From DSWT01 sp035373625 (GTDB taxonomy: Bacteria > Chloroflexota > Anaerolineae > B4-G1 > SLSP01), in the NCBI GenBank assembly GCA_035373625.1, contig DAOSNS010000024.1, positions 8,232-72,231 on the forward strand: 64,000 nucleotides of DNA, given 5' to 3'. The notes below the pieces were generated by a model. The model did no database searches. It saw only the letters and a list, made by a program, of their open reading frames with translations, and was not told where the DNA came from. Positions 1-8,830 of this stretch are shown here, piece after piece (the first letter of the stretch is position 1; each line of letters opens with the position of its first letter). The position numbers and the translations under genes are program-made.

Positions 1-310
1 AGGCAGATAAGGGATGGCGTCGTGACAGGTAATGACATTCGGTCCTGTATGCGCCCAAAAAGGTGCGCTGACCCCGCACAGCAGTTGGCTAGGAATGTGC
101 AGAATCGCCCCGGATCGTCGTTGCAATGTAACGTTCACCGATTGCAGGTAAAGATTCACCAACGCACCTATACTACGATCAGGCAGATACTTCTGGCGCG
201 TAGAGATAAATCGGGAATTTATTTCACCCTGAAGCAACTGATGCCAACAGCTAAACCATTTTTGTATTTGGCTTGGCCCTTTCTGTGAACCGAAGTAATA
301 GTCAACCGAT
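1..310. other. No recognisable gene
   Basis: I see no coding region, RNA gene or repeat I can support here. An 88-codon plus-strand frame exists but has no ribosome-binding site or recognisable motif. The stretch is probably the intergenic or 3' flank beyond the last gene of the polysaccharide operon, which ends at 321 on the minus strand. Confidence 0.4.
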
Positions 311-320
311 ATGGGCGCGG

Positions 321-1718
321 TCATTCAAAAGATTCCTTCGTTGATAGCCATTGGGTCAACTTTTGATAGAAGGAGACGATCAAGGTTTTATAGAGTTTTA
401 GGTCTGAACCGCGAATAGCAAATAGCTCGAAGATTTTAGTTCGGCTCATTTTTAAGAAAATCACGAGTAATACAATAGCATTGATGGAATAAGAGATGGT
501 CGAGGCTAACGAGGCTCCAATAATGCCAGATTTTGGTATCAAGTAGAGGTTAAGAAGAATGTTTATAACGATAGAGGCTATCGCCGGAGGAACGCCATAT
601 TCAGGATGGCCTTTTCCAGTGATATAACAACTAACGATTCCTCCCATGCCTAAAAGAACGATCCCCGGCAACAATACGATTAAAGCCATAACAGCGCCAC
701 TATAGGCAACGCCATAGAGGGTTAAAATAAGCGGCCTGGAAAGGATGGCCAGGGTCAGCGCAGCTAAACTCATAACAAAGAAAGTATGCCGTCCTGCTTT
801 AGTGGTCAGAGCAGTCCCTTCATCTCCAGAAGCATTGGAAATACTAGGATAGAGGACCGTTGCTATCGAACGTGAGATTAACCAAAGTTTTTCAACCAGG
901 CTGACTGCTATGGTATAGATTCCCAAATTTGCCGAATCCAGTAGTGAAGAAATCAGGAATGCATCTAATCGAAGCCCCCCCGTACTACAAATTCGACCAA
1001 TATAGCCTTTCATACCGAAACGAAAGGCATCTTTCACCAATTGATAGTCGGTTTTTGAGAAAGCAAAAAGATTAAACGGTACTGCTTTTCTGACGAACCA
1101 AATGCTCAATCCGCTGGTTGCGACTAAAGCCACACTATAGCTAAGAATGGCCCGGTCTAAATTGAATTGGCCTAGTAGGCCGATAGAGATTACCAGAAAG
1201 ATTTGGATCATAGGCGACAGAATCTGTATGACGTTGTACTCAACTATTTTTTTGATACTGAGTAATATCGAAGAGAAGTATTGGCTTGCCAATATAAAGG
1301 GAATCATTAATACACTTATCCAGACCAATCCGCTTATATTGTGAGCATCATCAAGTCCTACCCATGCCAAAAAGGGTACTGAGGTCATCAAAAGTGCAAA
1401 CACGGCCACTCCTAATAGTCCACATACGATGGACATCTTGAACATGACAGAGGCCATTTGAGCAACACTATATTGGCGTTGCCCAAGGAGGTAAATAATG
1501 GCGCTGCCAAAAACTGGGTCAACCACTTGGATTATAAAAGTGGGAATAAGAACAATCAGCGCATATTGACCACGACCAGAAGGTAACAAGAGTCGAGCCA
1601 ACAAGATAGAAAGAGGAAAAAGGAAGAGTTGGGTTATAAAAACAAGGAAACTTCCCCCAACTATCCTGTTTTCTAATGCGACGATGATTTCACGTAACTT
1701 GGCGTATCTTGCTTGCAT
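321..1718 (-). CDS. Polysaccharide flippase, Wzx/MOP type
   Basis: A 465-residue polytopic membrane protein with about 12 or more hydrophobic segments across its length, consistent with the MOP (Wzx/MurJ-like) exporter superfamily. These proteins flip undecaprenyl-linked repeat units across the cytoplasmic membrane. The charged N-terminus, the central loop with the KTDYQLVKDAFRFGMKGYIG stretch and the short charged C-terminus fit O-antigen or exopolysaccharide flippases. It is the last gene of the minus-strand operon, 11 bp after the methyltransferase. Its base composition is visibly more AT-rich than the sugar-nucleotide genes upstream, a common sign of transfer in surface-polysaccharide loci. 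The substrate cannot be read from sequence. From the operon it probably carries a unit containing diacetamido-mannuronic acid. Confidence 0.85.
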   Translation of the reverse strand: MQARYAKLREIIVALENRIVGGSFLVFITQLFLFPLSILLARLLLPSGRGQYALIVLIPTFIIQVVDPVFGSAIIYLLGQRQYSVAQMASVMFKMSIVCGLLGVAVFALLMTSVPFLAWVGLDDAHNISGLVWISVLMIPFILASQYFSSILLSIKKIVEYNVIQILSPMIQIFLVISIGLLGQFNLDRAILSYSVALVATSGLSIWFVRKAVPFNLFAFSKTDYQLVKDAFRFGMKGYIGRICSTGGLRLDAFLISSLLDSANLGIYTIAVSLVEKLWLISRSIATVLYPSISNASGDEGTALTTKAGRHTFFVMSLAALTLAILSRPLILTLYGVAYSGAVMALIVLLPGIVLLGMGGIVSCYITGKGHPEYGVPPAIASIVINILLNLYLIPKSGIIGASLASTISYSINAIVLLVIFLKMSRTKIFELFAIRGSDLKLYKTLIVSFYQKLTQWLSTKESFE

Positions 1719-1729
1719 AGATTATCAAA

Positions 1730-2449
1730 CTACTTTAAAGCAGCGATCACAAAATAGTTCCTGGGGAATATCCTTGCCCAAAACTGGTAATTTGTCAGGA
1801 GAAAGAATTTCAGGCTGTAGGCACATAATTTCGTAAAGATAACACGTCTCCAGTCATTTGTGACGACCACCCCTCTTGATCCATCAACTTCCATCCTGGA
1901 TATCATCAGCCATGATTGGCATATAAAATAGTGGGGTTGGTTATGAAGGAAAACTATAGGATGTAATCCGGCCTTATCAAGCGTCTGTTTTAGCTTCTTT
2001 GTGTCAAATTCTTGAACGTGTCCGTAGGCTTCATTCTTCATATATGCGGGGTTGAGAAATTTTAGCCATCTTTCGGAGATTTTGGTGGGTACTGTAATGA
2101 TAATTCTACCCTTGGGAGTAAGTAATTTTGCCAGAGCTGCGAGCACTTCATCAACGTTATGAAGATGCTCGAGAACTTCTTGACAGAGTATGATGTCGAA
2201 AGAGGTTGGTATTGATAATAAGCCCTCAGAGTCCAGATTAACCCTCAAGCACTCAGCCCGCAGCCCTGCTTTTTTCGCTTCCTCGGCCTGATAATCCAGA
2301 ACTTCCTGACTGACGTCCAGGTAAGTGACATCGGTAGCGCCGGTCAGTTCGCTAACCAGTCGGCTATAGGTTGAAAAGCCTGGGCCTATATCTAAAATCC
2401 TGTCCGCATGGAATCCCTTCAGAGCATTTTCTATCTGGTGCTTAATCAT
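1730..2449 (-). CDS. Class I SAM-dependent methyltransferase
   Basis: A 239-residue protein with a Rossmann-type methyltransferase fold. Motif I, ILDIGPGFSTYSRLV, binds S-adenosylmethionine; an acidic residue ends the next strand (YLDVS); and a motif IV-like DIILCQEVLEHL follows near residue 85, then the post-motif strand GRIIITVPT. The C-terminal 90 residues carry aromatic and hydrophobic stretches that may lie at the membrane. It sits between the glycosyltransferase and the flippase, so the likely acceptor is a sugar, the lipid-linked oligosaccharide, or the chain end where methylation can stop polymerisation (inference). It shares the AT-rich composition of the flippase. Ubiquinone/menaquinone-type methyltransferases share these motifs, but the context argues against that role. 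Confidence 0.8.
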   Translation of the reverse strand: MIKHQIENALKGFHADRILDIGPGFSTYSRLVSELTGATDVTYLDVSQEVLDYQAEEAKKAGLRAECLRVNLDSEGLLSIPTSFDIILCQEVLEHLHNVDEVLAALAKLLTPKGRIIITVPTKISERWLKFLNPAYMKNEAYGHVQEFDTKKLKQTLDKAGLHPIVFLHNQPHYFICQSWLMISRMEVDGSRGVVVTNDWRRVIFTKLCAYSLKFFLLTNYQFWARIFPRNYFVIAALK

Positions 2450-2488
2450 TGTCTATTCGCCGCAAGGGCTTCTCCATAGCTTAATCGG

Positions 2489-3679
2489 TCATTCTCTACA
2501 AGCTTTGCCTGTTTGAAGATAGATACTGTGCAACTTTGCCCCTACAGTCTGAGCTGAGAAACGCATCGCGGCATATTCCGCAATGCGCACCGGTACATAC
2601 GTATCCAGTGTATCCATCATAGCATTAAGTGCTATCTGCAAAGCTTTCATATCCTCTACAGGAACAGTCATCCCTACTTCAGCGGATACAAATTCCTCTG
2701 GCCCGCCACATTGCGTAACCAATACAGGCAAACCGGTTGCCAAAGCTTCTGCCGTGACAACCGAGAACGTTTCAAACCGGCTCGGCAACACAAACAGGTC
2801 TGCCTGTTGCATAAACTGTGCTACCTCAGCTTTAGATTTGCTTCCATGAAACTTGACGCTACATGTTAGATTCAAGCTTTTCACTAACTGTTCATACTCG
2901 GCCCGTGCCGGGCCGTCTCCAACGATATCCAATTGCCAATCGGAACGTGGCAGTTGAGAAAGTGCTTGCAACAAAACCGGGATCCCTTTTTTATGCGAAG
3001 GATCAAGCAATGCCACAGTTAATAAGCGTTTTATGGGACCAGGTATGCGCGGTACAGGGTGGAATAACTGGGTATCCACCACATTAGGGACAATCTGAAA
3101 GCGTGCCCGTAAACCGTAAGCCTCAATGCCACGTTGTAAAGCCATACTGACCGGTAACACCAGCGCAGCCTGCCCAAAAGCCACACGTGCTTTCCAGAGG
3201 CCGGCGCCTTTGAGCAGTTTCCGTGGAAACTCGGTTGAATGTTCAGTCACTATTGCCGGAACATGGAATAGTTTCCCCAACAAAACCGCAATTGCGCCCG
3301 ATGTGTATGTGTGTCCGTGAATAATGTCAGGACGAAATCCCTGTTGTCTCAACCGCCGCAACCCGGACAAAGCTCCCCCCAGCTCAAGAAAGAAGGAGGA
3401 ATTGGGGAGTTTTAATTGGCGGTGCATAATGTGCCAAGTGGGAAGTCCAGCAGACAGACTTTCATCCAGTTCTGGGATAATCTCCCATAATTTGCGGAGA
3501 TGACTTCGCCGCTGGCTGTGAAATACAACGACGTCATCATACAATTGGACAGCTTTCGCATGCTCGCGCACAAACACACCGGCAACCGGTTGTTCCTGAG
3601 AGGGATACCACGGCGTAATAAAGAGCACTTTCAAACGACGTCCGGGTAACTCTTGTTGCGCATTGATCGAGTTCATCAT
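2489..3679 (-). CDS. GT4-family glycosyltransferase
   Basis: A 396-residue GT-B fold enzyme. The N-terminal half begins KVLFITPWYPSQEQPVAGVF and holds the acceptor-side loop HGHTYTSG; the C-terminal half has VPNVVDTQLFHP and the donor-site motif SRFETFSVVTAEALATGLPV with the EX7E glutamates of family GT4. I chose the ATG at 3679 because it overlaps the stop of the epimerase gene (ATGA, 4 bp). A longer frame to 3829 would run 150 bp into that gene with a low-complexity Gly-rich head. The product probably transfers a sugar, possibly the diacetamido-mannuronate made by the operon, onto a lipid-linked acceptor. Donor and acceptor specificity are not visible. Confidence 0.85.
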   Translation of the reverse strand: MMNSINAQQELPGRRLKVLFITPWYPSQEQPVAGVFVREHAKAVQLYDDVVVFHSQRRSHLRKLWEIIPELDESLSAGLPTWHIMHRQLKLPNSSFFLELGGALSGLRRLRQQGFRPDIIHGHTYTSGAIAVLLGKLFHVPAIVTEHSTEFPRKLLKGAGLWKARVAFGQAALVLPVSMALQRGIEAYGLRARFQIVPNVVDTQLFHPVPRIPGPIKRLLTVALLDPSHKKGIPVLLQALSQLPRSDWQLDIVGDGPARAEYEQLVKSLNLTCSVKFHGSKSKAEVAQFMQQADLFVLPSRFETFSVVTAEALATGLPVLVTQCGGPEEFVSAEVGMTVPVEDMKALQIALNAMMDTLDTYVPVRIAEYAAMRFSAQTVGAKLHSIYLQTGKACRE

Positions 3680-4731
3680 AGGTGGCTCATCATCCGCTCC
3701 GCCGCCCGGCCATCCCCATACAACACCGGCCGTTCCTTCGGCGGCGCAAACTCTCGTACCGCCGCTACAATCCGCGCCGTATCTGCTCCCACCAGCACGT
3801 TCCACCCGGCCTGCACAGTCTCCACCCACTCGGTCTCATCGCGCAGGGTCACGCATGGCACGCCGAGCCAGTACGCCTCCTTCTGGATGCCGCCGGAATC
3901 GGTCAGAATCATCCGCGCAGACTGCTCCAGGCGCACCATGTCCAGGTAGCCAACGGGAGCGATAGATTTTAGATTTTGGATTTTGGATTTCAGATTGAGA
4001 GTCGCAATACGCGCTTGTGTGCGGGGATGGATGGGAAAAACAATGGGTTCGTCGAACGCGGCGAAGGCGTCCAGGATGGTGCGGAGACGGGCCGGATCAT
4101 CGGTGTTCTCCGCACGATGGACGGTCGCCAGCAAGTAGCCCTTTTCCTGCACGCCTACCTGCTCCAGGATCGTGCTCTGCACGCGGGCGCGTTCGGCGGC
4201 CCATAGGAGCGCATCGGCCATCACGTCGCCGACCAGGTGAACGCCGCGTGTGATGCCTTCGGCGGCCAGGTTGTCCACGGCGGTTTGACTGGGACAAAAA
4301 AGCAAGTCCGAAATGTGATCGGTGAGCACGCGGTTGATCTCTTCGGGCATCACACGGTTGAACGAGCGCAAACCCGCCTCGACGTGCGCCACAGGGATAT
4401 GCAACTTGGCCGCCGCCAGCGCCCCTGCGAGCGTCGAGTTGGTGTCGCCGTAAACCAGCACCCGGTCGGGCTTTTCGACCAGCAGCACGTGCTCGATGCC
4501 CGCCAGCATCGCTGCCGTCTGTGCGCCGTGCGAGCCGGAACCGACGCCCAGATTCACATCCGGCTGCGGCAGGTCCAACTCGGCAAAAAACACCGCCGAC
4601 ATATTCTCGTCATAATGCTGCCCGGTATGCACCAGCACTTCGGTGTGGTGCTGACGCAAAACCCGGCTCACCGGCGCAGCCTTGATGAACTGCGGCCTGG
4701 CCCCAACAACCGTGACAACCTTCATTGCCAC
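3676..4731 (-). CDS. wbpI: UDP-GlcNAc-type 2-epimerase (WecB/WbpI)
   Basis: A 351-residue non-hydrolysing UDP-N-acetylglucosamine 2-epimerase. Family landmarks in order are VVGARPQFIKAAPVSRVL, VHTGQHYDENMS, GDTNSTLAGALAA, HVEAGLRSF with MPEEINR (catalytic acidic residues), TVHRAENTDD (catalytic His) and LTDSGGIQKEA (UDP-binding). WecB makes UDP-ManNAc from UDP-GlcNAc, while WbpI acts on the 3-acetamido uronate. The four partner genes upstream favour the WbpI role as last step of UDP-ManNAc3NAcA synthesis. The GTG start at 4731 overlaps the dehydrogenase stop by one base; an ATG at 4725 is possible. Codons around 3964-3999 encode NLKSKIQNLKS from a near-repetitive AT-rich word, although the segment length is normal for the family. 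Confidence 0.92.
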   Translation of the reverse strand: MAMKVVTVVGARPQFIKAAPVSRVLRQHHTEVLVHTGQHYDENMSAVFFAELDLPQPDVNLGVGSGSHGAQTAAMLAGIEHVLLVEKPDRVLVYGDTNSTLAGALAAAKLHIPVAHVEAGLRSFNRVMPEEINRVLTDHISDLLFCPSQTAVDNLAAEGITRGVHLVGDVMADALLWAAERARVQSTILEQVGVQEKGYLLATVHRAENTDDPARLRTILDAFAAFDEPIVFPIHPRTQARIATLNLKSKIQNLKSIAPVGYLDMVRLEQSARMILTDSGGIQKEAYWLGVPCVTLRDETEWVETVQAGWNVLVGADTARIVAAVREFAPPKERPVLYGDGRAAERMMSHL

Positions 4732-6044
4732 TACGCCCCCTCACCCACGCCGCGATAAGTCCAGCCCGCAGCCTTGGGAAACACGCGCCGCCCATCCACC
4801 AGCACCGGCACACGCAATGCCTTTTTAAGTGCCTCCAGGTCCAGCGTCCGGTACTCGCCGTGTCTGACCATCGCCACCACGGCGTCGCACCCTTCCGCCA
4901 GTGCATAGACATCGCCCTGGTACCCCGGCACATACGGATCGTGGATGACTACCTCCACACCGCGCTCGCGCAATTGCGCAACCAGGACTTCACTCGGGCT
5001 GTTGCGCGTGTCGTCGGAGTCTTCGAGATAGGCGTACCCTAGCACCAGTACGCGCGCACCTGCTAACGACCTCCCGGCCTCGCGCAACGCCCCTTCGAGC
5101 AAGGTGACGATGTGCTGTGGCATCCCGTCATTGACCGCCCGCGCTGCCGGAATCAGCCGAACGGGCACGCCCTGCGTCTGCGCCTGATACACCAACAGCC
5201 ACGGGTCTTTGGGGATACAATGCCCCCCCACCCCCGCGCCCGGCATGAGCATGTTTCGCCCCGGCGACTTGTTGACCAGCTCGCGCACCTTCCACACATC
5301 CCCACCCACCGCCTCACAGATCAACGCTACCTCGTTGGCAAAGGCGATGTTCACATCCCGATAGGCGTTCTCCGCCGTCTTGACCAGCTCCGCCGTCACG
5401 CAGTCTGCCGGATCGAGATCCGCCCGGACGATATGACGATATAACGCGATCATCGTTTGCGCCGTCTCCGGCGTCTCCCCGCCACAGACGCGACTCACAC
5501 CGCGCAAGTTGGCGAGCAGCTTTCCCGGCATCACCCGCTCCGGGCAATGCCCCAGGTAGAAGTCCTCGTTGGCGCGCTTGCCGGACGCTTCTTCCAGCAG
5601 TGGCCTGACCACACGCGCCATCGTGCCGGGCGCGATGGTGGATTCCACGATGACCAGTGTGCCAGCTTTTAGTATGGGGCCGAGATCGCGCAATGCGCTC
5701 TGCAACGCCAGATAACGCGGGATGTGTTGTTCGTCCACCGGCGTCTCTACGCTGATGATGACGACATCGCAATCGCGCAGGGCCGCGTATTGCGTCGTCG
5801 CACGGAATCGGCCCGCCGTCACGACCTCGGCCAACAGCTCCGCCAGCCCCGGCTCGCGCCCTTCGATAGGCGAAATTCCGGCGTTGATGGCCTCCACGCG
5901 CTCCACTTTAAGGTCTACGCCGGTCACGCTAAATCCGGCTTCGGCGAACAAACACGCTACCGGCAAGCCCACGTAGCCTAACCCGATCACCCCGATCCGC
6001 GCCGTCCGGGCCGCAATCTTCTGTTGGAGCGCCGCCAAACTCAT
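4731..6044 (-). CDS. wbpA: UDP-N-acetylhexosamine 6-dehydrogenase
   Basis: A 437-residue nucleotide-sugar dehydrogenase. The N-terminal NAD-binding Rossmann motif is IGVIGLGYVGLPVACLF. EST appears as VIVESTIAPGT. The central helical domain carries the catalytic region GVGGHCIPKDPWLL, where Cys is the nucleophile for the two-step oxidation of C6 to a carboxylate. The C-terminal UDP-binding domain has LGYAYLEDSDDTRNSPSEVL. WbpA oxidises UDP-GlcNAc to the glucuronic acid form and starts the diacetamido-mannuronate pathway. A UDP-ManNAc dehydrogenase (WecC) has the same fold, but the WbpB/E/D neighbours point to WbpA. It overlaps the oxidoreductase gene by 4 bp, so translation is probably coupled. 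Confidence 0.9.
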   Translation of the reverse strand: MSLAALQQKIAARTARIGVIGLGYVGLPVACLFAEAGFSVTGVDLKVERVEAINAGISPIEGREPGLAELLAEVVTAGRFRATTQYAALRDCDVVIISVETPVDEQHIPRYLALQSALRDLGPILKAGTLVIVESTIAPGTMARVVRPLLEEASGKRANEDFYLGHCPERVMPGKLLANLRGVSRVCGGETPETAQTMIALYRHIVRADLDPADCVTAELVKTAENAYRDVNIAFANEVALICEAVGGDVWKVRELVNKSPGRNMLMPGAGVGGHCIPKDPWLLVYQAQTQGVPVRLIPAARAVNDGMPQHIVTLLEGALREAGRSLAGARVLVLGYAYLEDSDDTRNSPSEVLVAQLRERGVEVVIHDPYVPGYQGDVYALAEGCDAVVAMVRHGEYRTLDLEALKKALRVPVLVDGRRVFPKAAGWTYRGVGEGA

Positions 6045-7051
6045 GCCTGCACCTCGATCACCTGATGGCGCTTGCCCGATTCCACAATCACCAACGCCAA
6101 CCGCAAGGCCGCCAGTCCATCTGCACCGCTCACCGGCATCGGCGCATTGCTCAACACGGCAGACGTGAACGCCTCCAGTTCCGCCCGCAACGGCTCGTAG
6201 CGGCGGATGGGATAACGCACCATCCGTCCCTCACTGACCCCTTTCAGGATACTGAGATGACTCCAGGCCGAGCCGTTCACTTCGGCGTTCTCGTAGAAGA
6301 AAAGGTCCTGCATCAAATCATCGGCCCGGAACATCCCTTGCTCGCCGAGCACGACCACTTCACGCACTTTTTGCGGCGTCAGCCAGTTGATGTCCAACAG
6401 CCCGGTCATGTCGTTGTCGAAGCGCAGCAGCGCCGTCATCAAGTCTTCGTGTTCGGTGTGGATGCGCTGCTCCGTTTCAGCGTAAACGCGCAATGGCTCG
6501 GCTCCACTGATAAAGCGCATCACGTCCAGATCGTGCGGTGCCAGGTCCACCACCACCCCCACATCGCGCACCCGCGGCGGGAACGGCCCCACGCGCCGAC
6601 AAACCATCTGGAAAATCTTCCCCAACTCGCCCGCTGCCAGATGCTCCTTGAGCGCCTGGATCACCGGACTGAAGCGCACAATATGCCCCACCATCAACCG
6701 CCGGCCAAGCGTCTGTGCCACCTCGATGAGCGCACGCGCCTCTTCCACCGTCGCCGCGATGGGCTTTTCCACCAGGACATCCGCGCCGGCTGCCATCGCC
6801 GTTTCCGCCACTTCCAGGTGATAGCGCGTGGGGACGGCGATGGTGACGACATCCGGTTTCTCGCGTTCCAGAAGTTCGCGGTAGTCCTCGTAAGCCGGAA
6901 CGCCATGTTTGGCAGCAACCTGTTGCCCCATCTCCGGATTCACATCGGCCACACCGACGAGACGGGTCTGCGGGATTTCCGTGTAAACGCGCGCATGGTT
7001 GCGGCCCATCGCCCCCACACCGATCACGGCAGCTTTCAGATGTTCGCTCAT
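6041..7051 (-). CDS. wbpB: Gfo/Idh/MocA sugar 3-dehydrogenase (WbpB/WlbA)
   Basis: A 336-residue NAD(P)-dependent oxidoreductase of the Gfo/Idh/MocA family. The N-terminal dinucleotide-binding motif is AVIGVGAMGRNHARVY, followed by the family signature VLVEKPIAATVEEA, whose EKP lysine is catalytic. The C-terminal half is the alpha/beta substrate domain (VVDLAPHDLDVMRFI). In the WbpB/WlbA branch the enzyme oxidises C3 of UDP-GlcNAc-uronate to a 3-keto sugar, which the aminotransferase encoded upstream converts. The start overlaps the aminotransferase stop by 4 bp and the end overlaps the dehydrogenase start by 4 bp. The family is broad; the specific assignment rests on the operon. Confidence 0.87.
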   Translation of the reverse strand: MSEHLKAAVIGVGAMGRNHARVYTEIPQTRLVGVADVNPEMGQQVAAKHGVPAYEDYRELLEREKPDVVTIAVPTRYHLEVAETAMAAGADVLVEKPIAATVEEARALIEVAQTLGRRLMVGHIVRFSPVIQALKEHLAAGELGKIFQMVCRRVGPFPPRVRDVGVVVDLAPHDLDVMRFISGAEPLRVYAETEQRIHTEHEDLMTALLRFDNDMTGLLDINWLTPQKVREVVVLGEQGMFRADDLMQDLFFYENAEVNGSAWSHLSILKGVSEGRMVRYPIRRYEPLRAELEAFTSAVLSNAPMPVSGADGLAALRLALVIVESGKRHQVIEVQA

Positions 7052-8130
7052 GCGCGCTCCATAAACGTATTGACCGCCGCGACGATGGTTTCCAGGTCGG
7101 CCTGGGTGAGCGCGGGATGAATTGGCAGCGAGAGCACTTCCTGGGTGGCACGTTCGGCTTCCGGCAAATGTTGATTATAGCCCAACTGCTGCGTGTAATA
7201 CGTCTGCTGGTGAATTGCCACGGGATAGTAGATGCCAAACCCGATCCCGTTGGCTTTGAGATGCTCCATCAGCGCATCCCGCCGCCCATCGGGCACGCGG
7301 ATGGTATACTGGTGGAACACGTGAGTGTAGCCTTCGGGCGTCACCGGCACACTGACCCCGCGCAGGTGCTCGTTCAAATAGCGGGCATTGGCCATCCGCG
7401 CCGCGTTGAACTGTTGCAACTTGCCCAGTTGCGCCAGCCCAATCGCCGCATGCACGTCCGTCATCCGGAAGTTGAACCCTAGCTCGTCGTGGTAATACCG
7501 CCGTCGCATCCCGTGCTGGCGGATAATCCTGGAATTCTCGGCGATGCGCGCGTCGTTCGTGGTGATCATGCCGCCTTCCGCCGAGGTGATGTTCTTGGTG
7601 GGATACAGCGAGAATGTGCCCGTCCCCCACGCGCCGGCGCGTTTGCCGTGCAGCGCGGCCCCGTGGGATTGGCAGGCATCTTCGATCACGATCAGGCCGT
7701 GCTTTTCGGCAATGGCCTGGATCGCCTCCATATCCGCCATCAGCCCGAACAGGTGCACCGGCAGGATGGCTTTCGTGCGCGGCGTGATGGCGGCCTCGAT
7801 CTGCGCCGGGTTGATGTTGAACGTCACCGGATCAATGTCCACAAACACCGGCCGGGCGCCGACATACAGAATACTGTTCGCCGAGGCGATGAACGTAAAC
7901 GGCGTGGTGATGACCTCATCCCCCGGCCCAATGCCATGCGCCAGGAGCGCCACGTGAAGCGCGGTCGTGCCGCTGCTCGTGGCAATCGCGTACTGTACGC
8001 CACACATCGCGGCAAAAGCCTCCTCGAAGGCTTTGACCCGTGGCCCTTGCGCCAGCATGCCGGAATCTAAAACTTCAAGAACGGCTTGCTTTTCTTCATC
8101 CCCGATCAGGGGTTTGGCGATAGGAATCAT
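7048..8130 (-). CDS. wbpE: PLP sugar 3-aminotransferase (WbpE type)
   Basis: A 360-residue DegT/DnrJ/EryC1/StrS aminotransferase. ATSSGTTALHVAL at residues 50-62 binds the PLP phosphate; VIEDACQSHGA (Asp151, Gln154) stacks the cofactor ring; and TFSLYPTKNIT places the Schiff-base lysine at residue 179. WbpE is about this length and uses glutamate to aminate the 3-keto uronate, giving UDP-GlcNAc3NA. A ribosome-binding stretch (AGGGAG) precedes the ATG. The gene is 61 bp after the acetyltransferase gene and overlaps the next gene by 4 bp. Other family members make different amino sugars, so the WbpE role depends on the neighbouring pathway genes. Confidence 0.9.
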   Translation of the reverse strand: MIPIAKPLIGDEEKQAVLEVLDSGMLAQGPRVKAFEEAFAAMCGVQYAIATSSGTTALHVALLAHGIGPGDEVITTPFTFIASANSILYVGARPVFVDIDPVTFNINPAQIEAAITPRTKAILPVHLFGLMADMEAIQAIAEKHGLIVIEDACQSHGAALHGKRAGAWGTGTFSLYPTKNITSAEGGMITTNDARIAENSRIIRQHGMRRRYYHDELGFNFRMTDVHAAIGLAQLGKLQQFNAARMANARYLNEHLRGVSVPVTPEGYTHVFHQYTIRVPDGRRDALMEHLKANGIGFGIYYPVAIHQQTYYTQQLGYNQHLPEAERATQEVLSLPIHPALTQADLETIVAAVNTFMERA

Positions 8131-8156
8131 TTGATTTTTTCTCCCTTGAAAAGAGT

Positions 8157-8215
8157 GATTAGGGATTGGAGATTAGGGTATTGCCCATTCCCTACTCCCT
8201 AGTCCCTAATTCCCA
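8157..8215. repeat. Intergenic palindromic word repeat
   Basis: Between and into the ends of the acetyltransferase and aminotransferase genes, words of the type GATTAGGGATTGGAGATTAGGG are followed by their approximate complement CCCTACTCCCTAGTCCCTAAT. They could fold as a long imperfect hairpin. Similar word-based palindromes occur at 8831, 15920 and 28570. Confidence 0.5.
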
Positions 8216-8809
8216 GATGGCGATAGGAATGGCGACGGTTTCATGACAACGTGGACAGCGCGCCAGCATGATGTCACCCTGCGTTTCTCCCGCCGTCAAT
8301 CGCCCGCCGCAGGCGCACACAAACCCGATCAGCCGCGCCGGATTGCCGACCACCAGCCCGTGCGCGGGCACATCTTTGGTGACCACCGCGCCCGCGCCCA
8401 CCATCGCCCACTCCCCCACAACAACTTTGGGCAAGATGGTCGAGTTTGCGCCCAGGGCCGCCCCACACTTGATCAGAATCCGCCCCAACACCCAATCGTC
8501 GGCGGCCTTCAGCGTGCCGTCGGGATTCACCGCGCGCGGCAGATTGTCGTTGGTGAAGCACACATGCGGCCCGACGAAGACACCATCCTCGATCTCGACG
8601 CCGTGGTAGATGGAGACGTAGTTCTGCACCTTGACGTTATCGCCGATCCGCACACCGAAATCCACGTAGACCCCTTTGCCGAGAATGCAGTTCTGGCCGA
8701 TCTGCGCATCCTCGCGCACCTGGCACTGATGCCAGATACTTGTTCCGGGACCGATGTGTGCTTTATCGGAAACGTCCGCCGTAGGGTGAATCCTCACATT
8801 TTGATGCAT
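8192..8809 (-). CDS. wbpD: Left-handed beta-helix N-acetyltransferase (WbpD type)
   Basis: A 205-residue hexapeptide-repeat acyltransferase. Imperfect [LIV]-G-x4 repeats run through residues 10-150 (IGPGTSIWHQCQV, IGQNCILGKGVYV, IGDNVKVQNYVSI, VGEWAMVGAGAVV), as in trimeric left-handed beta-helix enzymes that use acetyl-CoA. The catalytic-type His lies in the central repeats. The tail from about residue 160 holds two CxC/CxxC pairs (CACG and CPRCH) that look like a small zinc-binding knuckle. In the pathway it acetylates the 3-amino group to give UDP-GlcNAc3NAcA. It is the first of the five pathway genes in transcription order, 96 bp downstream of the uridine kinase. Confidence 0.88.
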   Translation of the reverse strand: MHQNVRIHPTADVSDKAHIGPGTSIWHQCQVREDAQIGQNCILGKGVYVDFGVRIGDNVKVQNYVSIYHGVEIEDGVFVGPHVCFTNDNLPRAVNPDGTLKAADDWVLGRILIKCGAALGANSTILPKVVVGEWAMVGAGAVVTKDVPAHGLVVGNPARLIGFVCACGGRLTAGETQGDIMLARCPRCHETVAIPIAIWELGTRE

Positions 8810-8830
8810 ATCTCCACTCCCTCCTCAAAT

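Noticed and set aside
3964..3999. An insertion lengthening the epimerase
   Set aside because: The distance between the flanking conserved motifs (HPRT and GYLD) is normal for the family, so nothing was added; only the odd word composition is kept as a finding.
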